A stretch of DNA of 64,000 nucleotides from Rhizobium sp. C4 (GTDB lineage: Bacteria > Pseudomonadota > Alphaproteobacteria > Rhizobiales > Rhizobiaceae): contig NZ_JAJNCX010000003.1 in the NCBI RefSeq assembly GCF_021026315.1, forward strand, positions 186,001-250,000. The letters are read 5' to 3'. Within the stretch, counting starts at the first letter, position 1; every line of letters begins with the position of its first letter. The notes below the pieces were generated by a model, which was not told the DNA's origin, ran no database searches, and was given only the letters and a program-made list of their open reading frames with translations. Made by a program: the position numbers and the translations under genes. Shown here one piece after another: positions 1 to 8,243 of this stretch.

Positions 1-47
1 AAGGTGAGGGCTTCGTGCCCGGTAGCGGATTCGATAATGCGCGCCAT
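1..47 (-). CDS. guaB: IMP dehydrogenase, N-terminal fragment
   Basis: Only the first 15 codons lie in the window; the gene runs off the left edge on the minus strand. The translated start is MARIIESATGHEALT. This matches the beginning of rhizobial and Brucella IMP dehydrogenase, which I recall as MARIIET followed by a short linker and ALTFDDVLL. The start codon is the complement of 45-47, with an AAAGGAA-type ribosome site a few bases upstream. IMP dehydrogenase oxidises IMP to XMP with NAD in guanine nucleotide synthesis. The identification rests on about 15 residues, so it is likely but not certain. Confidence 0.72.
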   Translation of the reverse strand, partial: MARIIESATGHEALT

Positions 48-400
48 CTGCCAAGTTCCTTTCGAATTGTCGAAATGCAAAAGCAGCGGCAGCTTGGGAG
101 CGGCTCCGCTGGCTTTCCATTTGTTCTGGAAGTTGGCGAGGGCTGGTAACATGATCATGACCGGAAGGGAATAGCAAAACGCTATCCACAGGCAGTTGTG
201 CGCCGGCAGGGCCGTTCATGCCTCAGAATGAAGCGCGTCGGTTGCGGAAATTCCCCAAGTTGCACAGCTTTGTCGCGAAATCGTCGTGTCCGATAAAATG
301 CAATCTTTTCGGATCAGGAAGTTTCAACGACCCTCGTGCAAACGTACCCTCCGTGGCCAAGAAGCCATTGTTTATTTTGTATGTTTAGGGGGACGTCCTT
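48..400. promoter_or_regulatory. Divergent promoter region between guaB and the DUF1476 gene
   Basis: This 353-base stretch separates two divergently oriented genes and must hold both promoters. I see no convincing reading frame, tRNA or strong palindrome in it. The part near 340-390 is more AT-rich and precedes the ribosome site (TTAGGGGG, about 385-392) of the rightward gene. No specific regulator site could be assigned. Confidence 0.4.
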
Positions 401-706
401 ATGAATGCTCTGAAGATGCGGGCCGATGCTTCCGAATTTCAGTTCGCGCGTGAACGCGAACTGCAGTTTCGCATTGATGCGCGTAGCAAGATGGCCTTGG
501 CGCTCTGGGCTGCTGAAAAGCTCGGACATGTCGATCCGGCCGCCTATGCCAACGAATTGCTGACCGAGGACATCATCAAGCGCGGCGGTGCAGTGGAGCG
601 TCTGGTCAACGACTTCGCAGAAGCCGGCATTCCGGTCGCCACCCAGGAAATCCAGTCTCGCCTCGCAGCCACCTTGCGCCAGGTCGCAGCCGACATGGCT
701 GCCTGA
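401..706 (+). CDS. DUF1476 family protein (ATP synthase zeta-inhibitor-like)
   Basis: This 101-residue protein matches the DUF1476 pattern: an E-L-F-R-I-D-A-R type helix near residues 20-30, LWAAEKLG at about 37-44, YANEL at 49-53, and a DFxxAG motif near 70-76. In alphaproteobacteria the founding member is the zeta subunit, a small helical protein that inhibits F1-ATPase hydrolysis. The N-terminal inhibitory segment differs from the usual one, and the gene is next to guaB rather than the purine genes where I expect the main copy. It may therefore be a paralogue. Family assignment is good; inhibition of ATP synthase by this copy is only inferred. The start has a G-rich ribosome site 8-9 bases upstream. 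Confidence 0.75.
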   Translation: MNALKMRADASEFQFARERELQFRIDARSKMALALWAAEKLGHVDPAAYANELLTEDIIKRGGAVERLVNDFAEAGIPVATQEIQSRLAATLRQVAADMAA

Positions 707-733
707 ACCGCCGCGACGCACTAGTATGCTCTG

Positions 734-763
734 GCCCGGCGCTGAATGCCCGGGCTTTTGCAT
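734..763 (+). terminator. Probable rho-independent terminator of the DUF1476 gene
   Basis: GCCCGG at 734-739 pairs with CCGGGC at 750-755 around a 10-base loop, followed by TTTTGCATTTT. It lies 28 bases after the DUF1476 stop codon. Confidence 0.6.
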
Positions 764-852
764 TTTATGCTTTCACTCCAGTTCAAAGGCTCTGGACATC
801 CCGATCTCCGCCCGTTTCGATAGCATCATCTGAGGCGCGGAGAAGAGGCGGC

Positions 853-1575
853 ATGATCAAGCTTTATGGATTTGGACCCGGCGTCGGACAGCCGGACCTG
901 AGCCCATTCGTCATGAAGGTCATGATCCTGCTGCGTATGGCCGGGCTTCCCTTCGAAAAGATCAACGGGATTGCCGGCGCCCGCAAGGCCCCGCGCGGCA
1001 AGCTGCCATACATCGAGGACAAGGGGCGCACTGTCTCCGACAGCCGTTTCATCAAGCGCTACCTCGCCGAGGCCTACGGTGTGGATTTCACTGGTGGATA
1101 TGACGAGAAAACCCTGATGCTGGGCCTGCTGGCCGAGCGCACGCTGGAGGAGTCGAGCTATTTCTTCGCCGTCGAACGGCGGTGGATCCGCCCCGATGGC
1201 TGGCCGGTGATGCAAAAGGCAGCCTTCGGCGCCATGCCCGCGCCTGTCCGCCTGCTGATTGCCCCGCTCGTCCGCCGCAGCGTTCTGAAGTCTCTGCAGG
1301 GGCAGGGTACGGCAAGAATGAGCAATGCGGAAAACGATCTGTTGGCCGCAGAGAACTCCCATGCGATTGCCTGTCTTCTCGGAGACAAGCCATATCTTCT
1401 GGGCGACCGCGCCAGCGCATCCGATGCGACGGTGCTCGCTTTCGCCATCGCGGCCACGGCGCACGCCTTTCCAGGGCCGATCCGCGATGCGATCCTAGCG
1501 GAACCCAATCTCGTTGCCTATCGCAACCGGCTGGCGGCGCAGTTTCTGCCGGAATGTGATGTTGCGACGCTCTGA
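853..1575 (+). CDS. Glutathione S-transferase fold protein (metaxin/FAX-like)
   Basis: This 240-residue protein starts MIKLYGFGP and has a thioredoxin-like N-terminal half, with KLPYIED near residues 50-57 and DSRFIKRYL near 63-71. A helical GST C-terminal domain follows, with GDRASASDATVLAF near 188-201. The DSRFI..YL pattern and the lack of an obvious catalytic Ser/Cys at the first helix resemble the Tom37/metaxin/failed-axon-connection GST subgroup more than classical detoxifying GSTs. The substrate is unknown. The gene stands alone between the DUF1476 terminator and the MFS gene. The start is supported by a GGCGGC(ATG) context only, with a weak purine run (GGAGAAGAGG) upstream. Confidence 0.7.
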   Translation: MIKLYGFGPGVGQPDLSPFVMKVMILLRMAGLPFEKINGIAGARKAPRGKLPYIEDKGRTVSDSRFIKRYLAEAYGVDFTGGYDEKTLMLGLLAERTLEESSYFFAVERRWIRPDGWPVMQKAAFGAMPAPVRLLIAPLVRRSVLKSLQGQGTARMSNAENDLLAAENSHAIACLLGDKPYLLGDRASASDATVLAFAIAATAHAFPGPIRDAILAEPNLVAYRNRLAAQFLPECDVATL

Positions 1576-1692
1576 AACATTGCGAAGAATTCACTATTCA
1601 AGGCCAAGCACCGGGACTATGGAAAGTATGTATTCCTTACAATAACAGAATGGGCTGCAATTCTGCGGCCCGCATTGCTCTTCGGTTCCGAC

Positions 1693-3081
1693 ATGCCTCG
1701 TATCGTCCCCATCATCCTCGCCTTCGCCTTCTTCATGGAGATGATGGATTCGACGGTCATCGCCACATCGCTTCCGGCGATTGCCGGCGACATCGGCGTC
1801 AACCCCATCACCCTGAAGCTGGCGCTGACCTCCTACCTCGTGGCGCTTGGCGTTTTCATTCCGATCAGCGGCTGGATGGCAGACAAGTTCGGCGCGAAGA
1901 ACATTTTCCGCATTGCGCTTCTGGTCTTCGTCCTGGGATCGATCGCCTGCTCCATGTCTTCAACCCTGCCGGAATTCGTCATTGCACGCTTCCTGCAGGG
2001 CATTGGCGGGTCGATGATGACGCCGGTGGGCCGCCTCGTGCTGGTGCGCGCCGTGCCGAAGAGCGAGTTCGTCTCGGCCATGACCTGGCTCACCATCCCG
2101 GGCCTCATCGGTCCCATGGCCGGCCCGCCGCTGGGTGGCTTCATCACGACCTATTTCTCCTGGCACTGGATCTTCCTGATCAACGTGCCGATCGGCCTGC
2201 TCGGCATCTGGCTGTCGACGATCTACCTGCCGGAAATGCCGCCGCGTGAGACGCCCAAGCTCGACTGGCCTGGCTTTTTCCTCAGCGGCATCGCCGCCGC
2301 CGGCATCGTCTTTGGCCTCTCGGTCATCAGCCTGCCGGCGCTGCCGCCGGTCGTCGGCATCGCCGCAACCGTGGTCGGCGTGCTCACGCTCGTGCTTTAC
2401 ATCCGCCACGCCCGGCGTGTCCCCAACCCGATCCTGACGCTGAAGCTATTCCGCGATCCCGTCTTCCGACTTTCGATCGTCGGGTCCACGATCTTCCGCG
2501 TTGCCAATGGCGCGCAGCCTTTCCTGATGCCGCTGATGCTGCAGATGGCTTTCGGGCTGAACCCGTTCCATTCTGGCCTCATAACCTTCGCCGGCGCCTT
2601 CGGCGCGATGTCGACGAAGTTCCTGGCGACCCGCGCACTGGCCGCTTGGGGCTTCCGCGATACGATGGTCGTCGCCTCCGCTGCCGGCGCCGCGATGATC
2701 GGTGTCGCCGTGTTCTTCACGCCGGAAACGCCGATCTGGCTGATGACACTCTCGCTCTATCTCGCGGGCTTTTGCCGGTCCTTTCTGTTCACCTCGTCGA
2801 ACAGCCTGAACTTCACCTCGGTGAGTGAACAGGACGCCAGCCAGGCCACGTCGATCAGCTCGGTGTTCCAGCAGATCGCGACCGCGCTCGGCGTCGCCGT
2901 CGCCGGTCTTATTCTGGAAACGGGTGGCTGGTGGAGTGGCGAGACCCTGTCGCTCTTCTCCTTCCATCTGGCCTTCGGCCTGACGGCGCTGCTCTCGGCT
3001 GCCTCGCTCTTCTTCATCATTCCGCTGCCGCGGGATGCGGGAGCCGATGTCTCAGGCCACAGGGCCCATCAGGCCGGGTGA
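1693..3081 (+). CDS. MFS multidrug exporter, DHA2 type
   Basis: The product is about 462 residues and strongly hydrophobic. The first membrane helix carries MDSTVIATSLPAI, the signature of the 14-helix drug:H+ antiporter (DHA2/EmrB) group. A G..ADKFGAKN loop between helices 2 and 3 and RFLQGIGG in helix 4 fit the family. It probably exports toxic amphiphiles across the inner membrane. A TTG at 1675 would add six residues. I prefer the ATG at 1693 because the protein then begins directly before helix 1, although neither start has a good ribosome site. The gene ends 7 bases before the convergent rlmE gene, so there is no room for a conventional terminator. Confidence 0.85.
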   Translation: MPRIVPIILAFAFFMEMMDSTVIATSLPAIAGDIGVNPITLKLALTSYLVALGVFIPISGWMADKFGAKNIFRIALLVFVLGSIACSMSSTLPEFVIARFLQGIGGSMMTPVGRLVLVRAVPKSEFVSAMTWLTIPGLIGPMAGPPLGGFITTYFSWHWIFLINVPIGLLGIWLSTIYLPEMPPRETPKLDWPGFFLSGIAAAGIVFGLSVISLPALPPVVGIAATVVGVLTLVLYIRHARRVPNPILTLKLFRDPVFRLSIVGSTIFRVANGAQPFLMPLMLQMAFGLNPFHSGLITFAGAFGAMSTKFLATRALAAWGFRDTMVVASAAGAAMIGVAVFFTPETPIWLMTLSLYLAGFCRSFLFTSSNSLNFTSVSEQDASQATSISSVFQQIATALGVAVAGLILETGGWWSGETLSLFSFHLAFGLTALLSAASLFFIIPLPRDAGADVSGHRAHQAG

Positions 3082-3088
3082 GGGGCGA

Positions 3089-3808
3089 TCAGGCGTCCGC
3101 CTCTGCCTCAACCTGTACGCGACCCTTGAAGCCCTTGGCGAGCAGGAACATCTCGACCGACTCGGCGCGCGATGCGCCGGGCTTCACATGGACGACCTGA
3201 CGGAAATTCTGCTTCAGCAGCGTCAAGAGTTCGTTTTCCGTGCCGCCTTGGAAGGTCTTGGCGAGGAAATGCCCGCCTTCGGCCAGCACTTCGATGGCGA
3301 AATGCGCAGCAACCTCGCAAAGCTGCATGGTGCGCAGGTGGTCGGTGCGCTTATGGCCGGTTGTCGGCGCGGCCATGTCGGACATGACGAGATCCGGCGC
3401 GCCGCCGAGTGCTTCCATCAGCAGGCGAGGGGCCTCGTCCTGCAGGAAGTCCATCTGCACGAAATGCACGCCCGGCAGCGCATCCATCTCCAGAAAGTCG
3501 ATGGCCGCGACGCGGATGTCGCTGTCGGTCGAATTCGTCACCTTGGCGGCGATCTGCGACCAGCTGCCCGGTGCCGAGCCCAGGTCGATGATGCGCTTGG
3601 CGCCCTTGAGGATCTGATGCTTGTCATCGATCTCCAGCAGCTTGAAGGCTGCGCGCGCGCGATAGCCCTCGAGCTTCGCCCGCTGCACATAAGGGTCGTT
3701 GATGTGACGCTCGATCCAGCGGCGGGAGGAGGCCTTCAGCTTCCCCTTCTTCACCTTCTGGCCGATCTTGCGCCCGGTTCTGTTGGGTGTCGACGGCGGT
3801 TTGGTCAT
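3089..3808 (-). CDS. rlmE: 23S rRNA (uridine-2'-O-)-methyltransferase RlmE (FtsJ/RrmJ)
   Basis: The 239-residue protein shows the FtsJ methyltransferase plan. Catalytic Lys56 lies in [11 protein letters not shown], a SAM-binding loop [13 protein letters not shown] lies near 73-85, and [14 protein letters not shown], a lysine in FLAKTFQGG and a glutamate in SRAESVEMF complete the K-D-K-E set. It methylates U2552 of 23S rRNA during late 50S assembly. Basic residues fill the first 30 positions, as often seen in alphaproteobacterial members. The start overlaps the end of ppx/gppA by 4 bases (ATGA), so the two genes are translationally coupled. Confidence 0.95.
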   Translation of the reverse strand: MTKPPSTPNRTGRKIGQKVKKGKLKASSRRWIERHINDPYVQRAKLEGYRARAAFKLLEIDDKHQILKGAKRIIDLGSAPGSWSQIAAKVTNSTDSDIRVAAIDFLEMDALPGVHFVQMDFLQDEAPRLLMEALGGAPDLVMSDMAAPTTGHKRTDHLRTMQLCEVAAHFAIEVLAEGGHFLAKTFQGGTENELLTLLKQNFRQVVHVKPGASRAESVEMFLLAKGFKGRVQVEAEADA

Positions 3809-5316
3809 GTCTTGTCTCCCGGCCGGCTGCGCCAGCTTGTCGTGCCGCCCCGATGGCGCAGCCGTCGCCAGACGCCGTCATCGGCCATCATGTCTGTCAG
3901 AAGCCCCTCGCGCAGGCCGCGATCCGCCACCCGCATGCGCGGCGACGGCCAGCGCCGGCGAATGGCCTCAAGAATGGCGCAGCCCGCCAGCACGAGATCG
4001 GCCCGGTCGGGCCCGATGCAGGGATTGGCCGCGCGCCCGGCAAAATCCCAGGAGAGAAGCTTCGCCTGCATGGCGCTCACCTCTGCATCCGAGAGCCAGA
4101 CCCCGTCCACCTTGCGGCGATCATATTTCGGAAGGCCGAGATGCACCCCGGCAAGCGTCGTCACCGTGCCGGAGGTACCGATCAGGTGGAAGCCCGAATC
4201 GGGATCGTCGGCCAGCTCGCTGACGTCCGGGCTTTCGAACGCCGCCAGCATGCCTTCCACTTCGCGCACCATCGCGTCGAACACCGCCGGCGTTACGTCG
4301 CGCCCGCCATGCCGTTCCGACAGCGTGACGACGCCCACGGGGAGCGATGTCCAGTGGGTGATGTGATTGGCAAGCCGCGCCGAACGGCTCTCGCCTGTCT
4401 TGATGACCGCGATTTCCGACGAGCCGCCGCCAATGTCGAAGAGCACGACCGAGCGCGTTTCGCGCCCGACCAGCGACGAGCAGCCGGACACGGCAAGCCG
4501 CGCTTCCGTCTCGCGATTGATGATCTCGAGTTCAAGCCCGGTCTCGGCTGTCACCCGTGCCAGGAATTCCTCGCCATTCTCGGCGGCGCGGCAGGCCTCG
4601 GTGGCAATCAGCCGGCGCTTGCGGATATTGCGGGTGGAGAGCTTGGCCGCACAGATCTTGAGCGCCTCGATGGATCGCTCCATGGCATCCTCGGAGAGCC
4701 GGCCGCTGGAGCCCAGACCCTCGCCAAGACGCACGATTCGCGAAAACGCATCGACCACGCGGAATTGTCCCGGCCGCGTCGGCTGCGCGATCAGGAGACG
4801 GCAATTGTTGGTGCCGAGATCGAGTGCGGCGTAAAGATCGCTGGGCGGCGCGGTCGCCCGCTCCGCCTGCGGTCGCGCGTCATGCGCCGGCTGCGGTCTC
4901 GCAACGGACGAAGCCGGGCGATCCGAAGGGGCCGCGAGCGGCCGCCCCTGGAGCGAGCGGCGATTGCGAAGCTGCTTTTTCTTCGAGCCCGGGGCGCGGT
5001 TGTCCGGAGACTGCGGCTGTGCCTTGGTCGCCTGCTGCTGTTGCTGCGGCTGGCCACCCTTCTTGCGCCGACGCTTGCGCTTTCGCGAAGCATCATTGCC
5101 CGGCCGTCCATCGGGGCCCGGTTGCTGATCAGGACGCTCGTTTTCGCCGGCTTTCACCGGCGGCTGGCCTTTTGCCGATGGGGCCGCCGACGCACGGCTC
5201 TTGCCGCTACGCCTGCGCCTGCCCCGACGGGAAGTGGATTTTCCCGGGCTGCCAGTACGGTCGAACGCCCCGTCGAGTGACGGCTGCGAGCCGTTCGAAG
5301 GGTCTTCCACGTTCAA
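3805..5316 (-). CDS. ppx: Exopolyphosphatase / guanosine pentaphosphatase (Ppx/GppA family)
   Basis: The protein is 503 residues. Residues 1-140 are a low-complexity, Arg/Lys/Gln/Pro-rich extension. The ASKHA core then starts at [17 protein letters not shown], followed by [25 protein letters not shown] and the phosphate-binding loop [11 protein letters not shown]. The family hydrolyses polyphosphate or pppGpp. The core of about 360 residues lacks the C-terminal HD-like domain of long Ppx proteins. The basic N-terminal extension is unusual and could bind RNA or polyphosphate; that is speculation. The next gene, rlmE, overlaps it by 4 bases. Ppx and GppA activities cannot be told apart from sequence. 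Confidence 0.88.
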   Translation of the reverse strand: MNVEDPSNGSQPSLDGAFDRTGSPGKSTSRRGRRRRSGKSRASAAPSAKGQPPVKAGENERPDQQPGPDGRPGNDASRKRKRRRKKGGQPQQQQQATKAQPQSPDNRAPGSKKKQLRNRRSLQGRPLAAPSDRPASSVARPQPAHDARPQAERATAPPSDLYAALDLGTNNCRLLIAQPTRPGQFRVVDAFSRIVRLGEGLGSSGRLSEDAMERSIEALKICAAKLSTRNIRKRRLIATEACRAAENGEEFLARVTAETGLELEIINRETEARLAVSGCSSLVGRETRSVVLFDIGGGSSEIAVIKTGESRSARLANHITHWTSLPVGVVTLSERHGGRDVTPAVFDAMVREVEGMLAAFESPDVSELADDPDSGFHLIGTSGTVTTLAGVHLGLPKYDRRKVDGVWLSDAEVSAMQAKLLSWDFAGRAANPCIGPDRADLVLAGCAILEAIRRRWPSPRMRVADRGLREGLLTDMMADDGVWRRLRHRGGTTSWRSRPGDKT

Positions 5317-5546
5317 TATCCATGTTGCCGCGCAAAATCTCGTCTTGAGTTGCTGCAGGCTTGTTCAAGTTACGTTGACACGATTGTAACAGCGGCCACC
5401 CCTTTCGCCAACCGTTTTTCACGCGCCGGCCGGGAAACGCAGGTCGACAAAAAAATTTCACATCAGGTATTTGCAGCGGCCAATCTTTTGGTTATAAGCC
5501 GCCTCACCGTCGCAGTCGAAAGACAGCGCGACCGCCGAAAGGCTGT

Positions 5547-5620
5547 TGGGGAATAGTTCAACGGTAGAACGACGGACTCTGACTCCGTTAATCTTGGTTC
5601 GAATCCAGGTTCCCCAGCCA
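5547..5620 (+). tRNA. tRNA-Gln (anticodon CTG)
   Basis: A complete cloverleaf is readable. The acceptor stem TGGGGAA (5547-5553) pairs with TTCCCCA (5610-5616), the discriminator is G, and an encoded CCA sits at 5618-5620. The anticodon stem is 5572-5576/5584-5588 around loop CTCTGAC, which places CTG at 5579-5581. The T arm contains GGTTCGAATCC. It decodes CAG. It is followed at once by an integrase remnant, so its 3' end is a likely integration site. Confidence 0.93.
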
Positions 5621-5706
5621 ATCTCGTTAAATTCCTGAATAGTTTGCTTTTTCTGCCCGTTGTGGATCACGTTTTGGCATCATTGGCGACCTGATGCCCA
5701 GAACTG

Positions 5707-6293
5707 ATGTCCAAAGGTGATGCCCACGCTGTTTTCTCTACGGCGGCGTCGCCCTTGGCGAAACAGGGTGTCCTTGCCATGGCCGTTCGCCACGAGGTCG
5801 AAAATCTGATCCGCCGCGGAAACATCTTCTATTGGAGACCACGCATTCCGAGCTGCTTCCTATCCTGCCAATCGGGCAGCCGGCTTTCACGCAGTCTTCA
5901 ACTTTCCGATCATAAAAAGGCGCAAGTGATTGCGCGGCGGCTTAACCTCCGGCTCGGAGAGCTGAAGCAGAGACCGAAGGAAGTCTCGAGGACGTCAGAA
6001 TCAGGGCCTAACGTCACGGTCGTGCGGGCGATGTCAGCGAGATGGAACACGATCTTGAAGCGGGCTGGGCCTACGAACTGCTCGCATAATCTGGAACGCG
6101 CGATCTGACGCTGGAGGGCGGTTGTCCAGGCCTCGCGTTTCTGCTCACGCATAACGTGCCCCTGTCTCATATCGAAGCCATCAAGTCGAATTTTCTCGGC
6201 GAGTTGAAGATTGCCCGCAGTGCCGGATTTGAGGAGCGTACTCATTCACAACGCCGTCGAGGCATGGCGAAGTTGCAGGTGACACTCACCTGA
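5707..6293 (+). pseudogene. Decayed tyrosine-recombinase integrase
   Basis: The first frame (5707-6108; the original start may be the ATG at 5779) reads like the N-terminal domain of tyrosine recombinases of the DUF6538 type: RRGNIFYWRPRIP, then SRSLQLSDHKKAQVIARRLN. After about 6010 the likeness continues in a different frame (EMEHDLEAGWAYELLA), which then hits a TAA and resumes to a TGA at 6291-6293. So at least one frameshift and one nonsense codon are present. No catalytic domain (R..HxxR..Y) remains. Position right behind tRNA-Gln marks an old site-specific insertion. Confidence 0.7.
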
Positions 6294-6408
6294 ACCTAGA
6301 AGCTCGTGATCGCCTGTCAGCAGGGCTTTCGGATTAACGATTTCTTCATCCAAATGCATTTTTTGCGGGAATATTCCTTCCGCTTAATGCCAAATTTACC
6401 GCCAACGT

Positions 6409-7182
6409 ATGTCCTGTCGCTACTTTTACGAGAGCTTGGATAAGATGGTGCAAGGACTTCAACGTCTAGAAAATCAGGATGGCTCGGCGGAATGGCCGAG
6501 CCATATCTGCGATGCAGCGTTAGCCGTTCTCGATCGCGCCGCCGACCGAAAGCCTATCGATGATGACCTTCTGCAAGTCGCAGGCCGCCAGGCGTTGAAG
6601 CAGGAGATCATAAACACAGTCCAGTGCATAACATCGCTTGAACTGAACGACCTGCTGTCAAGGCAGTCGTGGTGGTCTCGCTTTACCGGAGCTACTCTTG
6701 AGGAGCGCCTGAAGTTTGAAGCGGCCTCGAAAAAGGTCTCCCGCGCCTTTGCCGTTCTCGAGCAGGTTTCAAAAGATACCGATCGCCGTATCGCACTCAT
6801 GCGGGCGGAACGGGCCGATCTCTCTGCATCTCTCGCATCACTTGATGGGGCGATCGATTACGGTCAGACCCTTGTATCGCAGCCGGCTGAATCTGACGAT
6901 TTCTTGTTTGCTCGGTTTCAAAACAGGCTCGCCAACCTGATCACGATGAAGGCCGCGAACACCATGGCAATCCAGCAGTTCAAGCTGGCAGAAGAAGGCC
7001 TTGCGGCGCTCAATGATCGGTTTCGACAGATTGCAACGGTGCTCTTCCCTCTGTGGCAGCAGCACTTGTTTGCGATCCTCAACGCGCCCGGACGTTTGGC
7101 GCGAAACCATAAACCCGTGGAGGAGTTCCTCACCTGCCACGATGCCCTCAAAACCTATTTCATCGCGGAAGCTCGTTCATGA
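6409..7182 (+). CDS. Helical protein of the TelA cassette, KlaA-like by position
   Basis: A 257-residue, soluble, mostly alpha-helical protein with no signal peptide or membrane segment. I see heptad-like stretches around residues 90-150 (RRIALMRAERADLSASLASL). I do not recognise a named domain. It is the first of three overlapping genes and is followed (ATGA overlap, 7179-7182) by a TelA-family gene. In the IncP plasmid kilA operon the order is klaA, klaB/telA, klaC/telB, and as I remember it KlaA is of about this size. Homology to KlaA is therefore suggested by order and length, not shown. Other starts within the first 30 codons are possible, since the ribosome site is weak. Confidence 0.6.
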   Translation: MSCRYFYESLDKMVQGLQRLENQDGSAEWPSHICDAALAVLDRAADRKPIDDDLLQVAGRQALKQEIINTVQCITSLELNDLLSRQSWWSRFTGATLEERLKFEAASKKVSRAFAVLEQVSKDTDRRIALMRAERADLSASLASLDGAIDYGQTLVSQPAESDDFLFARFQNRLANLITMKAANTMAIQQFKLAEEGLAALNDRFRQIATVLFPLWQQHLFAILNAPGRLARNHKPVEEFLTCHDALKTYFIAEARS

Positions 7183-8243
7183 CCACCACGCAGATTCAGC
7201 AAATCCCCGCAACACAGGCGCATGACGGATCTCCCGATGCCCACGCTCTTGCAGCGACGATCAATGTCAGCTCGATCGCATCGATACTCGAATTCGGTGC
7301 TGATGTCGTGAACAAGACCAACGAACTGACCGAGCAGGTTCTGAGCAAGGCTCAGGCCAGTGACCTTGGCGAAACCGGAGAGCAGCTCACCAAGATTGTC
7401 GTTACGGCGCAGGAATTCGATTTCGACGCCCTGGGCAATTCGTGGGCACGTCTGCCCTTTCTGGGAGGGCTGCTCCGCCAGCTCAACTCCTCGCGCGCGA
7501 AAGCCTTCGCACGCTTCGAGAATGTAAAATCACAGGTCGATGGTCTTGTTTCGAGCGTTGAGAAGACCGCGACAGTCTTGTCTGCACGCGATCGGGAATA
7601 CAGCAGTATCTACGAAAATGTCCGCAACGAGTATGAATTGCTCGGTCTCTATATCGAGGCAATAAGGCTCAAGCTGTCACAATTGGAAGCGGAGTTGGCA
7701 ACTCGCGATCCCGCCGCCGATATGGCCTCGATAGAGCATCGGGCGGTGCTGGAGGCATCGCAGAATGCGCTCAGGAAGCGTGCCGATGATCTGGAAGTCA
7801 TCCGGCATTCGACCCTCCAGTCCCTGCCGATGATCCGTATCATCCAATCCAACAACTATGCGTTGGTCGACAAGTTCACGACGATCCGGACGCTGACATT
7901 GCCTGCCTGGAAGCGCACGTTCATGATGGCGCTGTCCATCGCGGAGCAGAAACAAGCCAAGGACTTGGCGAACAACATAGACAATACGACCAACGAGCTG
8001 CTGCGTCGCAATTCCGAGCTCCTCAAGCAGAATTCGATCGAGGTGGCGAAGTCGAGCCAGCGGCTGGTCATAGACATCGAGACGCTCAAGGAGGTCCATG
8101 GAAACATCGTGACCACGCTTCAGGAGGTCAGAACTGTCCATGCTGAGGGTGCAGAGGCCCGTTCATCGGCGGTGAAGGAGCTGGCTACACTGCGTGCTGA
8201 ACTCGTTCAGGCCGTCAGCAATGCTGAAAGAACTGCTGCCTGA
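7179..8243 (+). CDS. telA: TelA/KlaB toxic-anion-resistance family protein
   Basis: The 354-residue protein carries the family hallmark in its C-terminal half: MIRIIQSNNYALVDKF near 214-229, LPAWKRTFMMALS, and TNELLRRNSELLKQNSIEVA near 271-290, followed by IDIETLKEVH. This is the TelA fold first linked to tellurite resistance on IncP plasmids and later predicted to act in membrane-stress modules. The biochemical role is unknown. The protein is cytoplasmic and largely coiled coil. It overlaps both neighbours (ATGA before, TGATG after), so all three are surely co-translated. Residues 1-60 are variable and hydrophilic. Confidence 0.85.
   Translation: MTTTQIQQIPATQAHDGSPDAHALAATINVSSIASILEFGADVVNKTNELTEQVLSKAQASDLGETGEQLTKIVVTAQEFDFDALGNSWARLPFLGGLLRQLNSSRAKAFARFENVKSQVDGLVSSVEKTATVLSARDREYSSIYENVRNEYELLGLYIEAIRLKLSQLEAELATRDPAADMASIEHRAVLEASQNALRKRADDLEVIRHSTLQSLPMIRIIQSNNYALVDKFTTIRTLTLPAWKRTFMMALSIAEQKQAKDLANNIDNTTNELLRRNSELLKQNSIEVAKSSQRLVIDIETLKEVHGNIVTTLQEVRTVHAEGAEARSSAVKELATLRAELVQAVSNAERTAA

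Noticed and set aside
6409-7182. XpaC identity for the first gene of the TelA cassette
   Set aside because: XpaC proteins that accompany TelA in Firmicutes carry membrane segments; this product is soluble throughout.
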